Below are positions 15,659 to 26,143 of a stretch of 61,708 nt of DNA, in pieces (the first letter of the stretch is position 1; the number at the start of each line of letters is the position of its first letter). The position numbers and the translations under genes are program-made. A model generated the notes under the pieces. The model searched no databases. It was not told the DNA's origin and saw only the letters and a program-made list of their open reading frames with translations. This stretch comes from Salibaculum griseiflavum. GTDB taxonomy: Bacteria > Pseudomonadota > Alphaproteobacteria > Rhodobacterales > Rhodobacteraceae. The stretch lies in assembly GCF_003129565.1 (NCBI RefSeq), contig NZ_QETF01000021.1, positions 1 to 61,708 on the forward strand, in the 5' to 3' direction.

Positions 15659-18028
15659 ATGGCCGACAACGTGATCTGGTTCGAACATCTGCGCCGCGGC
15701 GACGTGGCCAAGGTGGGCGGCAAGAATTCCTCGCTTGGGGAAATGGTGCAGGAACTGGGCGGGCGCGGCATCGCCGTGCCGGGCGGGTTCGCCACCACCT
15801 CGGACGCCTATCGCGCCTATATCGACCACAACGACCTGCATGACCGCATCGCCGCCGAGATGCAGGCGCTTACCGATCACAAGATCACCCTGGCCGAGGC
15901 CGGCACCCGCATCCGCGCCATGATCGTGGGCGGCGATTGGCCCTCGGACGTGCTGGAGGACATCCGCACCGCCTATGTGGAGATGGCAAAGCGCACCGGA
16001 CAGGACGACCCCTCGGTGGCCGTGCGATCCTCGGCCACCGCCGAGGACCTGCCGGATGCCTCTTTCGCCGGGCAGCAGGAGACCTTTCTGAATGTCGAGG
16101 GCGAGGCCGCGCTTCTGGCCGCCTGCAAGCGTTGCTACGCATCGCTTTTCACCGACCGGGCCATCACCTACCGGACCGTGCAGGGCTTCGACCATATGCA
16201 GGTGGCACTGTCGATCGGGGTTCAGCAGATGGTGCGCTCGGATATCGGCGGCTCGGGCGTGATGTTCTCGCTCGATACCGAGTCGGGCTTCGACAAGGTG
16301 GTGCTGATCAACGCGGCCTGGGGCCTGGGCGAAAACGTCGTGCAGGGCGCGGTGACGCCGGACGAATACATGGTCTACAAGCCGCACCTGTCGAACCCCG
16401 ACCTGGTGCCCATCGTCGAACGCAGCCTCGGCGCGAAAGAGATCAAGATGATCTATGCCGAGGGCGGCCAGGCGGTGAAGAACGTCAAGACCTCCAAGGC
16501 CGAGCGCGGCCAGTTCGTGCTGTCCGAGGCCGAGACCGTCGAACTGGCCCGCATGGCCGCGACGATCGAGGATCACTACGAATGCCCGATGGACATGGAA
16601 TGGGCCCGCGACGGCAACACGGGCGAACTGTATATCGTGCAGGCCCGTCCGGAAACGGTGCAAAGCCGCGCCGGCGCGGGGGCGCTCAAATCCTACGAGA
16701 TCGACGAGAAGGGCCCGGTCCTGACAACCGGCCTTTCCGTGGGGGGCGCCATCGCCAGCGGCCCGGTCTGCCTGATCGAAAGCGCCGCCGATATCGACAA
16801 TTTCATCGACGGGGCGATCCTTGTCACCGGGACCACGGACCCGGACTGGGTGCCGATCATGAAACGGGCCAGCGCCATCATCACCGACCACGGCGGGCGG
16901 ACATCACACGCCGCCATCGTCAGCCGGGAGCTGGGCCTGCCGGCCATCGTCGGCACCGGCGATGCGACCCATGTGCTGCATGACGAACAGCTTGTCACCG
17001 TATCCTGCGCGGAAGGCGAAGAGGGCTATGTCTACGAGGGGCGCGCTGAATTCCATGTCGAGGAAATCGACCTGGGCGAGTTGCCCGACACGAAAACCAA
17101 GGTCATGTTCAACATGGCCAACCCTTCGGCCGCGTCGCGCTGGTGGCGGCTGCCTGCGGACGGGGTCGGCCTCGCCCGCATGGAATTCGTGGTGAACAAC
17201 GCGATCAAGGTCCACCCGCTGGCCCTGACCCGCTTCGAGCAGGTCACGGACGAGGCAGCCCGCGAAGAGATCGAGGCGCTAACCGCCGCCTACCCCGACA
17301 AGCCGTCCTATTTCGTGGACCAGCTTGCAACGGGCCTCAGCCGCATTGCCGCCGTCCATTACCCCAACCCGGTCATCGTTCGGATGTCGGATTTCAAGAC
17401 CAACGAATACGCCGCGCTGCTGGGCGGGGCGGGCTTCGAGCCGGACGAGGAAAACCCGATGATCGGCTGGCGCGGGGCCTCGCGCTACTATTCCGAGGGC
17501 TACAAGGACGGCTTCGCGCTGGAATGCCAGGCCATCGCCAAGGCGCGGGGCGTCAAGGGATTCGACAACATCATCATGATGATCCCCTTCTGCCGATCCC
17601 CCGAAGAGGCCGACCGCGTGCTGGAGGTCATGGCCGAGAACGGGCTGGAACGCGGCAAGGACGGGCTTCAGGTCTATGTCATGTGCGAGATCCCCGCCAA
17701 CGTGATCCTGGCCGAGGAGTTTGCGAAACGCTTCGACGGGTTCTCCATCGGGTCCAACGACCTGACCCAGCTGACACTTGGCGTGGACCGCGACAACGAG
17801 AACCTCGCCCATGTGTTCCGCGAACGCGACCCGGCAGTGCAATGGATGATCGAACAGGTGATCACCCGCGCCCATGCGGTCGGGGCCAAGGTGGGGTTCT
17901 GCGGGCAGGCCCCGTCGAACGACCCGGAGTTTGCGGAATTGCTGGTGGGCTACGGGATCGACTCGATTTCCGTGACGCCGGATGCATTCCGGGCGGTGAA
18001 GGCGAACGTGGCCAAGGCCGAGGGCTAG
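15659..18028 (+). CDS. ppsA: Phosphoenolpyruvate synthase
   Basis: The enzyme makes PEP from pyruvate, ATP and water for gluconeogenesis. The 789-residue protein has the expected order: an ATP-grasp domain ([11 protein letters not shown] at the start, [20 protein letters not shown] about residue 121), a swivelling domain with the phospho-histidine in [15 protein letters not shown], and a C-terminal PEP-binding barrel containing [17 protein letters not shown] and VGFCGQAPS. The start ATG follows GGAGGGCGAC. It is monocistronic. Confidence 0.96.
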   Translation: MADNVIWFEHLRRGDVAKVGGKNSSLGEMVQELGGRGIAVPGGFATTSDAYRAYIDHNDLHDRIAAEMQALTDHKITLAEAGTRIRAMIVGGDWPSDVLEDIRTAYVEMAKRTGQDDPSVAVRSSATAEDLPDASFAGQQETFLNVEGEAALLAACKRCYASLFTDRAITYRTVQGFDHMQVALSIGVQQMVRSDIGGSGVMFSLDTESGFDKVVLINAAWGLGENVVQGAVTPDEYMVYKPHLSNPDLVPIVERSLGAKEIKMIYAEGGQAVKNVKTSKAERGQFVLSEAETVELARMAATIEDHYECPMDMEWARDGNTGELYIVQARPETVQSRAGAGALKSYEIDEKGPVLTTGLSVGGAIASGPVCLIESAADIDNFIDGAILVTGTTDPDWVPIMKRASAIITDHGGRTSHAAIVSRELGLPAIVGTGDATHVLHDEQLVTVSCAEGEEGYVYEGRAEFHVEEIDLGELPDTKTKVMFNMANPSAASRWWRLPADGVGLARMEFVVNNAIKVHPLALTRFEQVTDEAAREEIEALTAAYPDKPSYFVDQLATGLSRIAAVHYPNPVIVRMSDFKTNEYAALLGGAGFEPDEENPMIGWRGASRYYSEGYKDGFALECQAIAKARGVKGFDNIIMMIPFCRSPEEADRVLEVMAENGLERGKDGLQVYVMCEIPANVILAEEFAKRFDGFSIGSNDLTQLTLGVDRDNENLAHVFRERDPAVQWMIEQVITRAHAVGAKVGFCGQAPSNDPEFAELLVGYGIDSISVTPDAFRAVKANVAKAEG

Positions 18029-18179
18029 GCGCGGAACAGGATGGCCGCTGCGCAGGACGACGCGGTCATTCTGTAGCGCGGACCGAATAGCACCGAAGGT
18101 GCCGGCCTGTCGCCAGACCGCCAACGGGGCTGGCGATAAGCCTTCCGACAAACGTCGGAGATGGGCTCGAACAGGCCCT

Positions 18180-19778
18180 TCACGACCCCGGCCAATACCC
18201 GAACCGGCTGAATCGCGCCTCTGTCGCCAGACCCGACGTATCCATCGCGAACATCCCCACGAAGGCCCCGGTGAAGCTGGCATGTTCGCCGCGCCCGCCC
18301 TCGTCCGAGATGATCGAGGCATCCAGCGCCCCGCCGATGGGCTGCCAATCGCCGCCCTGCCGCCATAGGAACCGTTGCGCGGCATGGTCGACCTCGACCC
18401 GCAACTCCACCGGCCCCTCGGCCAGCGGCACGGGGTCGCCGCACCATGTCAGCGCACTGTCCGGGTAGTCCCCAAGGCAGGAAACCACCCGCAGGCACCG
18501 GCCGATCCCGGGTTCATCGGTGGCGATGACCATGTGGAACTTGTGCCGGTTGTAATAGGTCGCCAGCCCCGCCGCCTGCTGATAGGTTTCGGGCGCAAAA
18601 TCGGCCAGCGTGGTTTCGGCGGCGTAGACGTGATGCTCCTGCCGGCGGGCGACAAGCGCCTGTTCGAACCAGCTGCCCATGCTTTCACGCCCGATCAGGG
18701 TCAGCCCGCCGCCGACCCGGAAGATCCGGTCTCGATCGGGCGTGCGCAGCCACTGGAACTCTAGCGGCAGATCCGGTCCGGCGAAGTCATGCACCGCAGG
18801 CGCGGCCGGGCGCGGGCCGACCTCGGCGAGCCCCGGCAATTCCTCCCGCGGGACAAGCCCGCCCGGTTCGAGGAACAGCCAGTCGTCGCGCCAGACCACG
18901 CGCTCGATCCCGGTTTCACGGCCCAGCGGGCAGAACCGCTCCCGCCCATCCGGGCCGGGAATGGGCCGCCCCATCAGGAACGTGTGGTAGTGCTGCCCGT
19001 CATGGGTTGCCACGTATTGCCCGTGCCCCGTGCGCTGGATCGGGCTGTCTGTGCCGGCAGTGCAGATCAGGTGCTTGTCGGGATGCCCCTCGTAGGGGCC
19101 GGCGATGTCCCGCGCCCGCGCCATGGACACCGCGTGGTCATAGCCGGTGCCGCCCTCGGCCACGGTCAGGTAGTAATACCCGTTCCTCTTGAACAGATGC
19201 GGTGCCTCGGTCAGGCCCTTGTCGGTGCCATGCCAGAGTTCCATAATCGGCCCGGTCAGCCCGCCCGCCTCGGACCATTCCTGTGCCACGATCCCGTCGA
19301 AACTGTCATGGGCCGGGTTGCCGCCCGTGCCGGGGCCGCGATGGTTCCAGACCAGATTGATGAAGTACTTCCGGCCGTCATCGTCATGGAAAAGCGAGGC
19401 GTCGAACCCCTTGGAATTGACACGGATCGGGTCCGACCAGTCGCCGTCCACCCTCTCGCAGGTGGTGACGTAGTTATGCGCGTCCTTGAAGGCACCATCG
19501 AGCCGTTTCACATCCGTGTAGACCAGCCAGAACCGCCCGTCCGCATGGCTCAGGCAGGGCGCCCAGATGCCACCTGAGTCCGGGTTGCCGCGCATGTCCA
19601 GAAGCGCAGCCCGGTTCAGCGGCCGCGCCACCAGGTCCCAGTTCACCAGGTCGTGCGAATGAAAGATCTGCACGCCCGGATACCATTCGAAGGTCGAGGT
19701 CGCGATATAGTAATCCTCGCCCACGCGCACGAAACTCGGGTCGGGGTTGAAGCCCGGCAGGATCGGGTTGCGGATCAT
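18180..19778 (-). CDS. Glycoside hydrolase family 43 beta-xylosidase
   Basis: The 532-residue protein matches GH43 subfamilies with an added C-terminal beta-sandwich. It starts MIRNPILPGFNPDPSFVRVG, with the catalytic base aspartate in the NPDPS segment, YYIATSTFEW next, and the acid/base Glu in LTEAPHLFKRNGYYYL. About residues 335-530 are the beta-sandwich (FQWLRTP, YYNRHKFHMVI). It should release xylose from xylo-oligosaccharides. There is no export signal, so it probably acts in the cytoplasm on imported oligosaccharides. GAAGGAGACC precedes the ATG. Xylose isomerase is encoded 35 kb away; no xylose transporter adjoins. Confidence 0.9.
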   Translation of the reverse strand: MIRNPILPGFNPDPSFVRVGEDYYIATSTFEWYPGVQIFHSHDLVNWDLVARPLNRAALLDMRGNPDSGGIWAPCLSHADGRFWLVYTDVKRLDGAFKDAHNYVTTCERVDGDWSDPIRVNSKGFDASLFHDDDGRKYFINLVWNHRGPGTGGNPAHDSFDGIVAQEWSEAGGLTGPIMELWHGTDKGLTEAPHLFKRNGYYYLTVAEGGTGYDHAVSMARARDIAGPYEGHPDKHLICTAGTDSPIQRTGHGQYVATHDGQHYHTFLMGRPIPGPDGRERFCPLGRETGIERVVWRDDWLFLEPGGLVPREELPGLAEVGPRPAAPAVHDFAGPDLPLEFQWLRTPDRDRIFRVGGGLTLIGRESMGSWFEQALVARRQEHHVYAAETTLADFAPETYQQAAGLATYYNRHKFHMVIATDEPGIGRCLRVVSCLGDYPDSALTWCGDPVPLAEGPVELRVEVDHAAQRFLWRQGGDWQPIGGALDASIISDEGGRGEHASFTGAFVGMFAMDTSGLATEARFSRFGYWPGS

Positions 19779-19802
19779 GGCCTGGTCTCCTTCATGCCCT
19801 GG

Positions 19803-19862
19803 CTTCTTTGGGTCGAAAATACCGCGGGGGAGTCGGCCGGCGGCCGGCGGGGGCAGCGCCCC
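19803..19862 (-). repeat. Dispersed intergenic element, copy 2
   Basis: Read on the minus strand this is GGGGCGCTGCCCC, a GGCC..CGGCC dyad, CCCCGCGGTATTTT and CCAAAGAAG, the same order as at 3726-3787. It begins directly at the stop codon of the aldo/keto reductase gene, so it forms the 3' end of that transcript. Confidence 0.5.
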
Positions 19863-20894
19863 CTAGTCCAGTTCGGCCGATTGCGCCCAGAGGTTGATCT
19901 GTTCCTCGTCGGCATATTTGTCGATCTCGGCCAGCTCCGCATCGGTGAAGTCGAGGTTCTCGACCGCGCCCACGCATTCGACCACCTGTTCGGGTTTCGA
20001 CGCCCCGATCAGCGCCGTGGTGATCCCCCCGCCGCGCAACACCCAGGCAATGGCCATCTGCGCCAGGGTCTGGCCACGACCTTCCGCGATTTCATTGAGC
20101 TTTCGCAGGTTGCCGATGGCTCGCTCGGACAGCATCGCGGGATCGAGGCTCTTGTCCTGCGTCGCGCGGCTGCCCTCGGGGATGCCGCCAAGGTATTTCT
20201 TCGTCAACATGCCCTGGGCCAGCGGCGTAAAGGCAATGGACCCGACGCCCAGCTCGTTCAGGGTCTCTTTCAGCCCGTCCTGCTCGACCCAGCGGTTGAG
20301 CATGTTGTAGGCGGGCTGGTGGATCACGCAGGGCGTGCCGAGATCGTTCAGGATCGCCACCGCCTCGCGCGTGCGTTCGCTGTTATAGCTGGAAATCCCG
20401 GCATAGAGCGCCCGGCCCGACCGCACGATATGATCCAGCGCACCCATGGTTTCCTCCAGCGGCGTGTCCGGATCGAAGCGGTGGGAATAGAAGATGTCGA
20501 CGTAATCCAGCCCCATGCGTTTCAGCGACTGGTCACAGGACGCGATCAGGTATTTGCGGCTGCCCCATTCGCCGTAGGGGCCATCCCACATCAGGTAGCC
20601 GGCCTTGGAGGAAATGATCAGCTCATCACGATAGGGACCCAGATCCTCGGCCAGTATCGACCCGAACGCATGTTCGGCGCTGCCCGGCGGAGGCCCGTAA
20701 TTGTTGGCCAGGTCGAAATGGGTGATGCCCAAATCGAAGGCCGTATGGACGATATCGCGCTTGGTCTGGTGCGGCGTGTCATGGCCGAAATTGTGCCACA
20801 GTCCGAGCGAGATGGCGGGGAGTTTCAGACCGGACCGCCCACAGCGGCGATAGGGCATGCGATCATAGCGGGTGTCTGCTGCGGTGTAGGTCAT
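19863..20894 (-). CDS. Aldo/keto reductase, L-glyceraldehyde 3-phosphate reductase type
   Basis: This 343-residue NADPH-dependent (beta/alpha)8 reductase resembles E. coli YghZ (GprA), which reduces L-glyceraldehyde 3-phosphate and methylglyoxal. The order fits: RYDRMPYRRCGRSGLKLP, ISLGLWHNFG, FDLANNYGPPPGSAEHAFG with catalytic Asp and Tyr, the lysine of IISSKAGY, YSHRFDPDTPLEETMGAL, and ALIGASKPEQV for the cofactor. I took the ATG at 20894 (MTYTAADTRYD), which follows AAAGGAGGC. The gene ends at the dispersed intergenic element. Confidence 0.9.
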   Translation of the reverse strand: MTYTAADTRYDRMPYRRCGRSGLKLPAISLGLWHNFGHDTPHQTKRDIVHTAFDLGITHFDLANNYGPPPGSAEHAFGSILAEDLGPYRDELIISSKAGYLMWDGPYGEWGSRKYLIASCDQSLKRMGLDYVDIFYSHRFDPDTPLEETMGALDHIVRSGRALYAGISSYNSERTREAVAILNDLGTPCVIHQPAYNMLNRWVEQDGLKETLNELGVGSIAFTPLAQGMLTKKYLGGIPEGSRATQDKSLDPAMLSERAIGNLRKLNEIAEGRGQTLAQMAIAWVLRGGGITTALIGASKPEQVVECVGAVENLDFTDAELAEIDKYADEEQINLWAQSAELD

Positions 20895-20940
20895 TGGGGC
20901 CTCCTTTAGCGGTAACAGAAATCGCCACCACGAGAGTGTC

Positions 20941-20967
20941 AACGAAAATAGCCGAAACTTTTTCGGC
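20941..20967 (-). terminator. Possible terminator hairpin
   Basis: On the minus strand GCCGAAA-AAG-TTTCGGC is followed by TATTTTCG. It lies about 100 bases beyond the 3' end of the RNase P RNA and before the aldo/keto reductase gene, so it could end the rnpB transcript. Confidence 0.5.
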
Positions 20968-21036
20968 CGGTATGCACCCAGCACGGCCACCGGGTGCCGC
21001 GGGCAATTGGCTGCGCCAACCACCCCAGCGCCACCT

Positions 21037-21061
21037 TTCATCTCTCCAGCGGAGAGATGAA
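21037..21061 (-). terminator. 11-bp hairpin at the 3' end of rnpB
   Basis: TTCATCTCTCC and GGAGAGATGAA form a perfect 11-bp stem with a 3-base loop directly after the RNase P RNA. No T-run follows on the minus strand, so it may be a 3' processing or stabilising structure rather than a true terminator. Confidence 0.5.
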
Positions 21062-21063
21062 CA

Positions 21064-21478
21064 TACGCGAAGGACCTGTAAGCCGGATTCTGTTCCCCGG
21101 GTTGCCCCGGTTCGATGACCATTCCTCTGGGGGCACCGTTGCCGATACCCTCTAGCTGCCAACCCGGATCCCCGGGGCCAAGGCGGCCCCTGCGGCGGTA
21201 TGCCTTGCGGCACCGGTCCCGCGGCGGGATCCCTATTCGGCATTGCTCCCGGTGGGGCTTGCCATACCGGCGATGTTGCCATCCCCGTGGTGGGCTCTTA
21301 CCCCACCTTTTCACCCTTGCCGCGCATGCGCGGCGGTCTGTTCTCTGTGGCGCTTTCCGTCGGGACCGGCGGCATGCCGACCCCGCCCGGGCGTTACCCG
21401 GCACCGTGCCTTGATGGAGTCCGGACTTTCCTGGAACGGGCCGAAACCCGCCCCCGGCCATCCGGCCCCTCGCGCGGG
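21064..21478 (-). ncRNA. rnpB: RNase P RNA (type A)
   Basis: This is the catalytic RNA of RNase P, which matures tRNA 5' ends. Read on the minus strand it has the conserved core CAGGAAAGTCCGGACTCC near the 5' side, the GGGTAACGCCC loop, AGCGCCACAGAGAACAGACC in the middle and AACAGAATCCGGCTTAC near the 3' end. The P1 helix can form between CGCGAGGG (about 21467-21474) and CCTTCGCG (21066-21073), which sets the ends to within a few bases. Its 5' end abuts the amidase stop codon at 21485, so its promoter must lie inside that gene. Confidence 0.95.
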
Positions 21479-21484
21479 ACGGAC

Positions 21485-22162
21485 TTAGGGACTGGGCGCG
21501 CCCGGGTCAACGCCAAAGCGTTGGGCAAGGTCGGCCGCGAGGGCGCAATCGGCGGACCGAAGCGGCCCCGTGGCCCCCGGACGGTGCCGCAGGCGAAAGG
21601 CGGCGAGCAAGGTTTCACCGGGCACCCCGGCGCTGTAGCCGATGCGATGCAGATCGCGCAGGAAGGCCGCCGCATCGTTGCGCGCGCCCGGAACCGGGCT
21701 GGCCTGCACGGCCAGCCCCGATCGGGCCAGCCGCGCCCAGTCAAAGCGCGGGCCGGGGTCGATCTTGCGGCCGGGTGCACAATCCGAATGGCCGATCACG
21801 CCCTGCGGCGGAATATCCCAACGACCGAGGATAGCGGGCAAAAGCTGTTCCAGGGCATCCATCTGGGCAGCGGCAAAGGGCGTGGCGCCTGTATTCGACA
21901 ACTCGATCCCGATGGAATGGGAATTCACGTCGGTGATCGCGCCCCAGGCCCCGGCCCCCGCGTGCCAAGCCCGCTTGTCCTCGGGGACGAGCCCATGCAC
22001 ATCGCCCGTCTCGGAGATCAGGTAATGCGCCGACACCTCGGCGTCCGGATTGCACAACCAGTCGCGGGCAGCGTCGCAATCCTCCATCGCCGTGTAGTGG
22101 ATCACCACAAGCGACGGCAGCACGCCGCCGCGTCGTTCACCGAAATTGGGAGAGGCGGCCAA
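21485..22162 (-). CDS. N-acetylmuramoyl-L-alanine amidase, AmpD-like
   Basis: This 225-residue zinc amidase of the Amidase_2 family probably recycles anhydro-muropeptides in the cytoplasm, since no export signal is seen. VVIHYTAM carries the first zinc histidine, SAHYLI the conserved segment, SIGIELSN the family signature and GHSDCAPGRKIDPG the last ligands. The C-terminal 60 residues look like a small helical add-on seen in AmpD homologues of this family. It is followed closely by rnpB on the same strand. Confidence 0.9.
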   Translation of the reverse strand: MAASPNFGERRGGVLPSLVVIHYTAMEDCDAARDWLCNPDAEVSAHYLISETGDVHGLVPEDKRAWHAGAGAWGAITDVNSHSIGIELSNTGATPFAAAQMDALEQLLPAILGRWDIPPQGVIGHSDCAPGRKIDPGPRFDWARLARSGLAVQASPVPGARNDAAAFLRDLHRIGYSAGVPGETLLAAFRLRHRPGATGPLRSADCALAADLAQRFGVDPGAPSP

Positions 22163-22170
22163 GGCCCCGC

Positions 22171-22866
22171 TCAGTTGCCGCCCGCCAGCTGACGGAAGGG
22201 GGTCGGATCCCAGCCACAGGCGAAGCCGTCTCCGTCCGGGTCGATGCCCAGCCGGTCGCGTTGCGGCCCGCCACGCGACAGGAAATCGCGCTGCGCATCG
22301 TCAGGCGTGTTGTACTTGGCGCAATTGCGCTGGAATCGCGCCTCGCCGGACAGGCCGCCTCGGCTGTAGATCGCCTGGCCCCGGTCATTGGGGGCGTTGA
22401 TGGCGTATTGCACGATATTGGGCCCGGTCGCGCCCGGACGCTGCGGCAGCGCAGTCGGTTCAATTACCGTGTAGGCCGCAGCCTGGCGTTCCAGCCGCTC
22501 GGCATCGCTCTCGATCGTTTCGCGGGCGGCGACGGCCTCGAAATCCTGTTCGTCGGAAATGCCGGGATTGGCCGCGAGCGGCCCCCCATCCGCCGGGGCG
22601 GGCTGTTGTGGCGCGGACGCATCCGCCTGTGTGCCGATCCCCACGGCGGCAAGGTCGGTTTCGGTGATCGCCGCATCGGTGCTGCTGGGCATGGCCGCCT
22701 CGGCCCGTGCCTCGCCGCGCAGGGCGGCCTCACGACGGGCGCGGTCCAGCTCATACTGGGTGTAATCGGAGAACCCGACGCCCGCGCCGCTATCGGGCAC
22801 CTCGGTCGTGCAGCCTGCCAAAGCGATCAGCGCCGCAGCCACCGGTAGATTTCTGCTCAGACTCAT
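22171..22866 (-). CDS. Lipoprotein with excalibur-like calcium-binding C-terminus
   Basis: The 231-residue protein has a lipoprotein signal (IALAGC lipobox about residue 18), a long low-complexity Ala/Pro/Asp region, and a compact C-terminal motif DPDGDGFACGWDP resembling the excalibur loop, with the partner cysteine in RNCAKY upstream. Excalibur motifs occur in surface proteins; no enzymatic activity is implied. Its stop lies just before the amidase gene on the same strand, so the two may be cotranscribed. Confidence 0.75.
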   Translation of the reverse strand: MSLSRNLPVAAALIALAGCTTEVPDSGAGVGFSDYTQYELDRARREAALRGEARAEAAMPSSTDAAITETDLAAVGIGTQADASAPQQPAPADGGPLAANPGISDEQDFEAVAARETIESDAERLERQAAAYTVIEPTALPQRPGATGPNIVQYAINAPNDRGQAIYSRGGLSGEARFQRNCAKYNTPDDAQRDFLSRGGPQRDRLGIDPDGDGFACGWDPTPFRQLAGGN

Positions 22867-22899
22867 GTCACGCCCCGCCTTTCCCTACGGACCGGCCTT

Positions 22900-24372
22900 T
22901 TACCACCACTTTTTCGGCTTGGCCACGAATCCCGCCGCCTGTTCAAGCGCATAGGCGGTATTCAGCAGATCGCCTTCTTCCCACGGACGCCCGATCAGTT
23001 GCAGCCCCAGCGGCAGCCCTTGCTTGTCCAGCCCCGCCGGAACACTGATCCCGGGAAGCCCGGCCAGGTTCACCGTGACCGTGAACACGTCGTTGAGATA
23101 CATCGCCACCGGGTCGGCATCCGTCATCTCGCCGAGGCCGAAAGCGGCAGAGGGCGTCGCGGGTGTCAGGATCGCATCGACCCCTTGCGCGAAGACGTCC
23201 TCGAAATCCTTCTTGATCAGGGCGCGCACCTTGCGGGCGCGGTTGTAATAGGCGTCGTAGAACCCGGCCGACAGCACGTAGGTGCCGACCATCACGCGGC
23301 GCTTGACCTCCTGGCCAAACCCTTCGGCCCGGGTCTTTTCGTACATCTCGGTGATGCCATCGCCCTGCCCCAGCTTGGCGCGGTGGCCGAAGCGCACCCC
23401 GTCGTAGCGCGCCAGGTTGGAGGACGCCTCGGCCGGCGCGATCACGTAATAGGTGGGCAGCGCATACTTGGTGTGCGGCAGACTAATATCGACCAGCTTG
23501 GCCCCGGCATCGGTCAGCATCTTGCGGCCCTCGGCCCAAAGCGCCTCGATCTCATCGGGCATGCCGTCCATGTGGTATTCGCGGGGGATACCGATGGTCT
23601 TGCCCTTGATGTCGCCGGTCAGCATGGCCTCGAAGTCGGGGACCGGAAGGTCGGCGCTGGTGCTGTCCTTTGGGTCATGCCCGCACATGGCCTGCAACAT
23701 GATGGCCGCGTCGCGCACGTCCTTGGTCATCGGTCCGGCCTGGTCCAGCGACGAGGCAAACGCGACGATCCCCCAGCGAGAGCAACGCCCATAGGTGGGC
23801 TTTATACCCGTAATGCCGGTAAAGGCGGCGGGCTGACGGATGGACCCGCCCGTATCGGTGCCGGTCGCGCCAAGGCACAGATCGGCGGCGACGGCGGCGG
23901 CGGACCCGCCCGAAGACCCGCCCGGGGTCAGCTTGCGGTCGTCCACCTTCCAGGGGTTTACGGCATCGCCATAAACGCTGGTCTCATTGGACGAGCCCAT
24001 GGCGAATTCGTCCATGTTCAGCTTGCCCAGCATCACCGCCCCGGCATCCAGAAGGTTCTGGCTGACGGTGCTTTCATACTCGGGCTTGAACCCGTCGAGG
24101 ATTTTCGAGGCCGCCTGGCTGGCAACCCCCTTGGTACAAAACAGGTCCTTGATACCCAGCGGAATGCCGTTGAGGCTGCCGGCATCCTTGCGGGCATCCG
24201 CCGCTTTGGCCTGTTCCAGCGCCAGGTCAGGGGTGTTGTGCACAAAGGCGTTCAACGCGCCGGCGGCGTCGATTTCCGCCAAACAGGCTTCGGTCAGCTC
24301 GACGCTGGTCACGTCGCCCTTCTTCAGGGCGTCGCGGGCCTCGGCGATTTTCAGTTTGCTCAGTTCGCTCAT
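22900..24372 (-). CDS. gatA: Asp/Glu-tRNA amidotransferase subunit A
   Basis: This is the amidase subunit of GatCAB, which converts misacylated Glu-tRNA(Gln) and Asp-tRNA(Asn). The 490-residue protein has the Ser-cisSer-Lys triad regions of the amidase signature family: [13 protein letters not shown] (Lys), [15 protein letters not shown] and [17 protein letters not shown] (nucleophile). The ATG at 24372 overlaps the gatC stop (ATGA). No gatB is in the window, which is common in alphaproteobacteria. Confidence 0.97.
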   Translation of the reverse strand: MSELSKLKIAEARDALKKGDVTSVELTEACLAEIDAAGALNAFVHNTPDLALEQAKAADARKDAGSLNGIPLGIKDLFCTKGVASQAASKILDGFKPEYESTVSQNLLDAGAVMLGKLNMDEFAMGSSNETSVYGDAVNPWKVDDRKLTPGGSSGGSAAAVAADLCLGATGTDTGGSIRQPAAFTGITGIKPTYGRCSRWGIVAFASSLDQAGPMTKDVRDAAIMLQAMCGHDPKDSTSADLPVPDFEAMLTGDIKGKTIGIPREYHMDGMPDEIEALWAEGRKMLTDAGAKLVDISLPHTKYALPTYYVIAPAEASSNLARYDGVRFGHRAKLGQGDGITEMYEKTRAEGFGQEVKRRVMVGTYVLSAGFYDAYYNRARKVRALIKKDFEDVFAQGVDAILTPATPSAAFGLGEMTDADPVAMYLNDVFTVTVNLAGLPGISVPAGLDKQGLPLGLQLIGRPWEEGDLLNTAYALEQAAGFVAKPKKWW

Positions 24373-24659
24373 CACTCGACCACCTTCGGCACGGCAAAGA
24401 AGCCCTCTCGGGCATCGGGGGCATTGGCCAGAACCTTGTCCTGCTGGTCGCCATCGGTCACGACATCGTCGCGTCGCTTCAGCCGTTGCGGGGTGACGGA
24501 GGTCATCGGTTCGACGCCCTCGACATCGACCTCTTGCAGCTGTTCGATGAAGCCAAGGATGGCGTTGAATTCCCCCGCCAGCGCGGGCAGCTCGTCTTCC
24601 TCGACCTTGATGCGGGCCAGGTGGGCCACCTTGCGGGCGGTATCCGTGTCGATCGACAT
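24372..24659 (-). CDS. gatC: Asp/Glu-tRNA amidotransferase subunit C
   Basis: This small subunit (95 residues) stabilises GatA. It starts [20 protein letters not shown] and contains [20 protein letters not shown] and the [12 protein letters not shown]-terminus, all typical of GatC. It is translationally coupled to gatA through overlapping stop and start codons. Confidence 0.96.
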   Translation of the reverse strand: MSIDTDTARKVAHLARIKVEEDELPALAGEFNAILGFIEQLQEVDVEGVEPMTSVTPQRLKRRDDVVTDGDQQDKVLANAPDAREGFFAVPKVVE

Positions 24660-24695
24660 GGGGCGCGCTCTCCCTTTTGCGTGTTCCGGGCCGCT

Positions 24696-25352
24696 TTAGC
24701 GCCCCGCCGCGCCGCCTTCAAGCATGTGTCGGCGGTATATCTCGATCATCCAGCCCAGCATCACGGCATTGAGAAGATGCCAGAACAGGTGGGTGCCAAC
24801 GGGGAAGGTGGCGCAAAGGGGTTCGTCAAGGCTGCGCGCCGTGATCGACAGGGACAGAATCCCGGCACCGATCAGGAAGCCGCGCATCAAAACGGGAAAG
24901 CGCCGCCACAGCATCGCGCCATAGATCACCAGCAGGATCGGCACGGTCCAGTAGAAGGACGACACGCCGAAAAACGGCACATCTTGCAAAAGAACCGTGA
25001 CCCCGGCGGCATAGGGCAGGAACCCGGCCGTCGCCAAGACTGCCGCCCAAGCGGGCCAGCCCAGCACATCGCGGTGCACGGCGAAGAGATACAGCAGGAT
25101 GAAGGCCAGGATCGGAAGCGTATCGGCCATTGCCGCCCAGACCGTGGCCAAAGTGTGGAACAGGAAACTGCCGATGCCGATGGCAAACAGAATGGCCGCC
25201 AGCGCGCGGGCCAGGGGCACCCCGGCGCTGCGCCGCCACATGATCAACGCCGCCACGATGAAGGCAAGGTTCGTCACCGCATTCACCGGCTCGGCCCAGA
25301 AGGTGAAATCCACCCGTTCGCAATAGCCGTCGATCCGTTCGGTCAGGTTCAT
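24696..25352 (-). CDS. Ceramidase-like membrane protein
   Basis: The 218-residue protein has about seven hydrophobic helices and the alkaline ceramidase family (CREST) signature: [20 protein letters not shown] near the N-terminus, GIGSFLFHT in the middle with the conserved Ser and His, and [11 protein letters not shown] near the C-terminus, giving the expected zinc histidines. Eukaryotic members cleave ceramides; bacterial ones have unknown amide or lipid substrates. It stands alone, divergent from the next gene. Confidence 0.85.
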   Translation of the reverse strand: MNLTERIDGYCERVDFTFWAEPVNAVTNLAFIVAALIMWRRSAGVPLARALAAILFAIGIGSFLFHTLATVWAAMADTLPILAFILLYLFAVHRDVLGWPAWAAVLATAGFLPYAAGVTVLLQDVPFFGVSSFYWTVPILLVIYGAMLWRRFPVLMRGFLIGAGILSLSITARSLDEPLCATFPVGTHLFWHLLNAVMLGWMIEIYRRHMLEGGAAGR

Positions 25353-25425
25353 CCGCCACGCCCTGTCTGGTCAGCCCTCCGATCCGTGTTACCCTCGTCC
25401 AAAGGACAAACCAAGGGAGAGCGTC

Positions 25426-26124
25426 ATGAAGATCATCTGGCTAGGCCATAGCGGCTTTCGCATCGAGATCGGCGGCAAGGTGCTGTTGGTCGATCCCTGG
25501 CTGGCAGGCAACCCCGTCTTTCCCGAGGGGCGCGAGGCCGAGGCGACCGAAGGGGCGACACATATCTGCCTGACCCACGGCCATGGCGACCATGCCTCGA
25601 ACACGCTGTCCATTGCTCGCGAGCGGGGCATTCCTGTCCTGTGCATCCACGAGATCGCCGAGATCTGGAGCGGCGAGGACGGGGTCGAAGTCATGGGCTT
25701 CGGCAAGGGCGGCACGATCGACCTCGACGGGGTCAGCGTGACCATGACCCATGCGATCCACTCCTCATCGCTCGATTTCACCGGCGAGGGGTTGCAATAC
25801 GCGGGCGACCCGGCCGGGTTCGTCATCCGTGGCGAGGGCCATTCGATCTATGTCAGCGGCGACACCGACGTGATGGCCGACATGGAAGTCATCGCCGATC
25901 GCTACAAGCCCGATATCGGTATCCTCTGCGCGGGCGGACATTTCACGATGGACATGGAAGGCGCGGCCTACGCGGCCAATCGCTATTTCGACTTCAAGAT
26001 CGTGATCCCCTGCCACTACAAGACCTTCCCGCTTCTGGCCCAGGATGCCGAGCCGCTGCGCGCCCGCCTGCCCGTGGGCACCCGCCTGATCGAACCCGAG
26101 GTGCTGGAGCCGATCACCATCTGA
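25426..26124 (+). CDS. Metallo-beta-lactamase-fold metal-dependent hydrolase (UPF0173)
   Basis: The 232-residue protein is a UPF0173/YtkL-type hydrolase. It starts MKIIWLGHSGFRIEIGG and has the zinc motif THGHGDHA at about residues 50-57, followed by SGDTDVMADM and a late IPCHYKTFP histidine. The substrate of this family is unknown. GGGAGAG lies before the ATG. It is convergent with tadA. Confidence 0.9.
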   Translation: MKIIWLGHSGFRIEIGGKVLLVDPWLAGNPVFPEGREAEATEGATHICLTHGHGDHASNTLSIARERGIPVLCIHEIAEIWSGEDGVEVMGFGKGGTIDLDGVSVTMTHAIHSSSLDFTGEGLQYAGDPAGFVIRGEGHSIYVSGDTDVMADMEVIADRYKPDIGILCAGGHFTMDMEGAAYAANRYFDFKIVIPCHYKTFPLLAQDAEPLRARLPVGTRLIEPEVLEPITI

Positions 26125-26143
26125 CGACAGGATCGGCCCGGTG

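Noticed and set aside
22999-24699. A 566-codon plus-strand open frame over gatA and gatC
   Set aside because: Antisense to two essential genes with clear motifs; its residues are the Arg/Gly/His-rich type expected from reverse reading.
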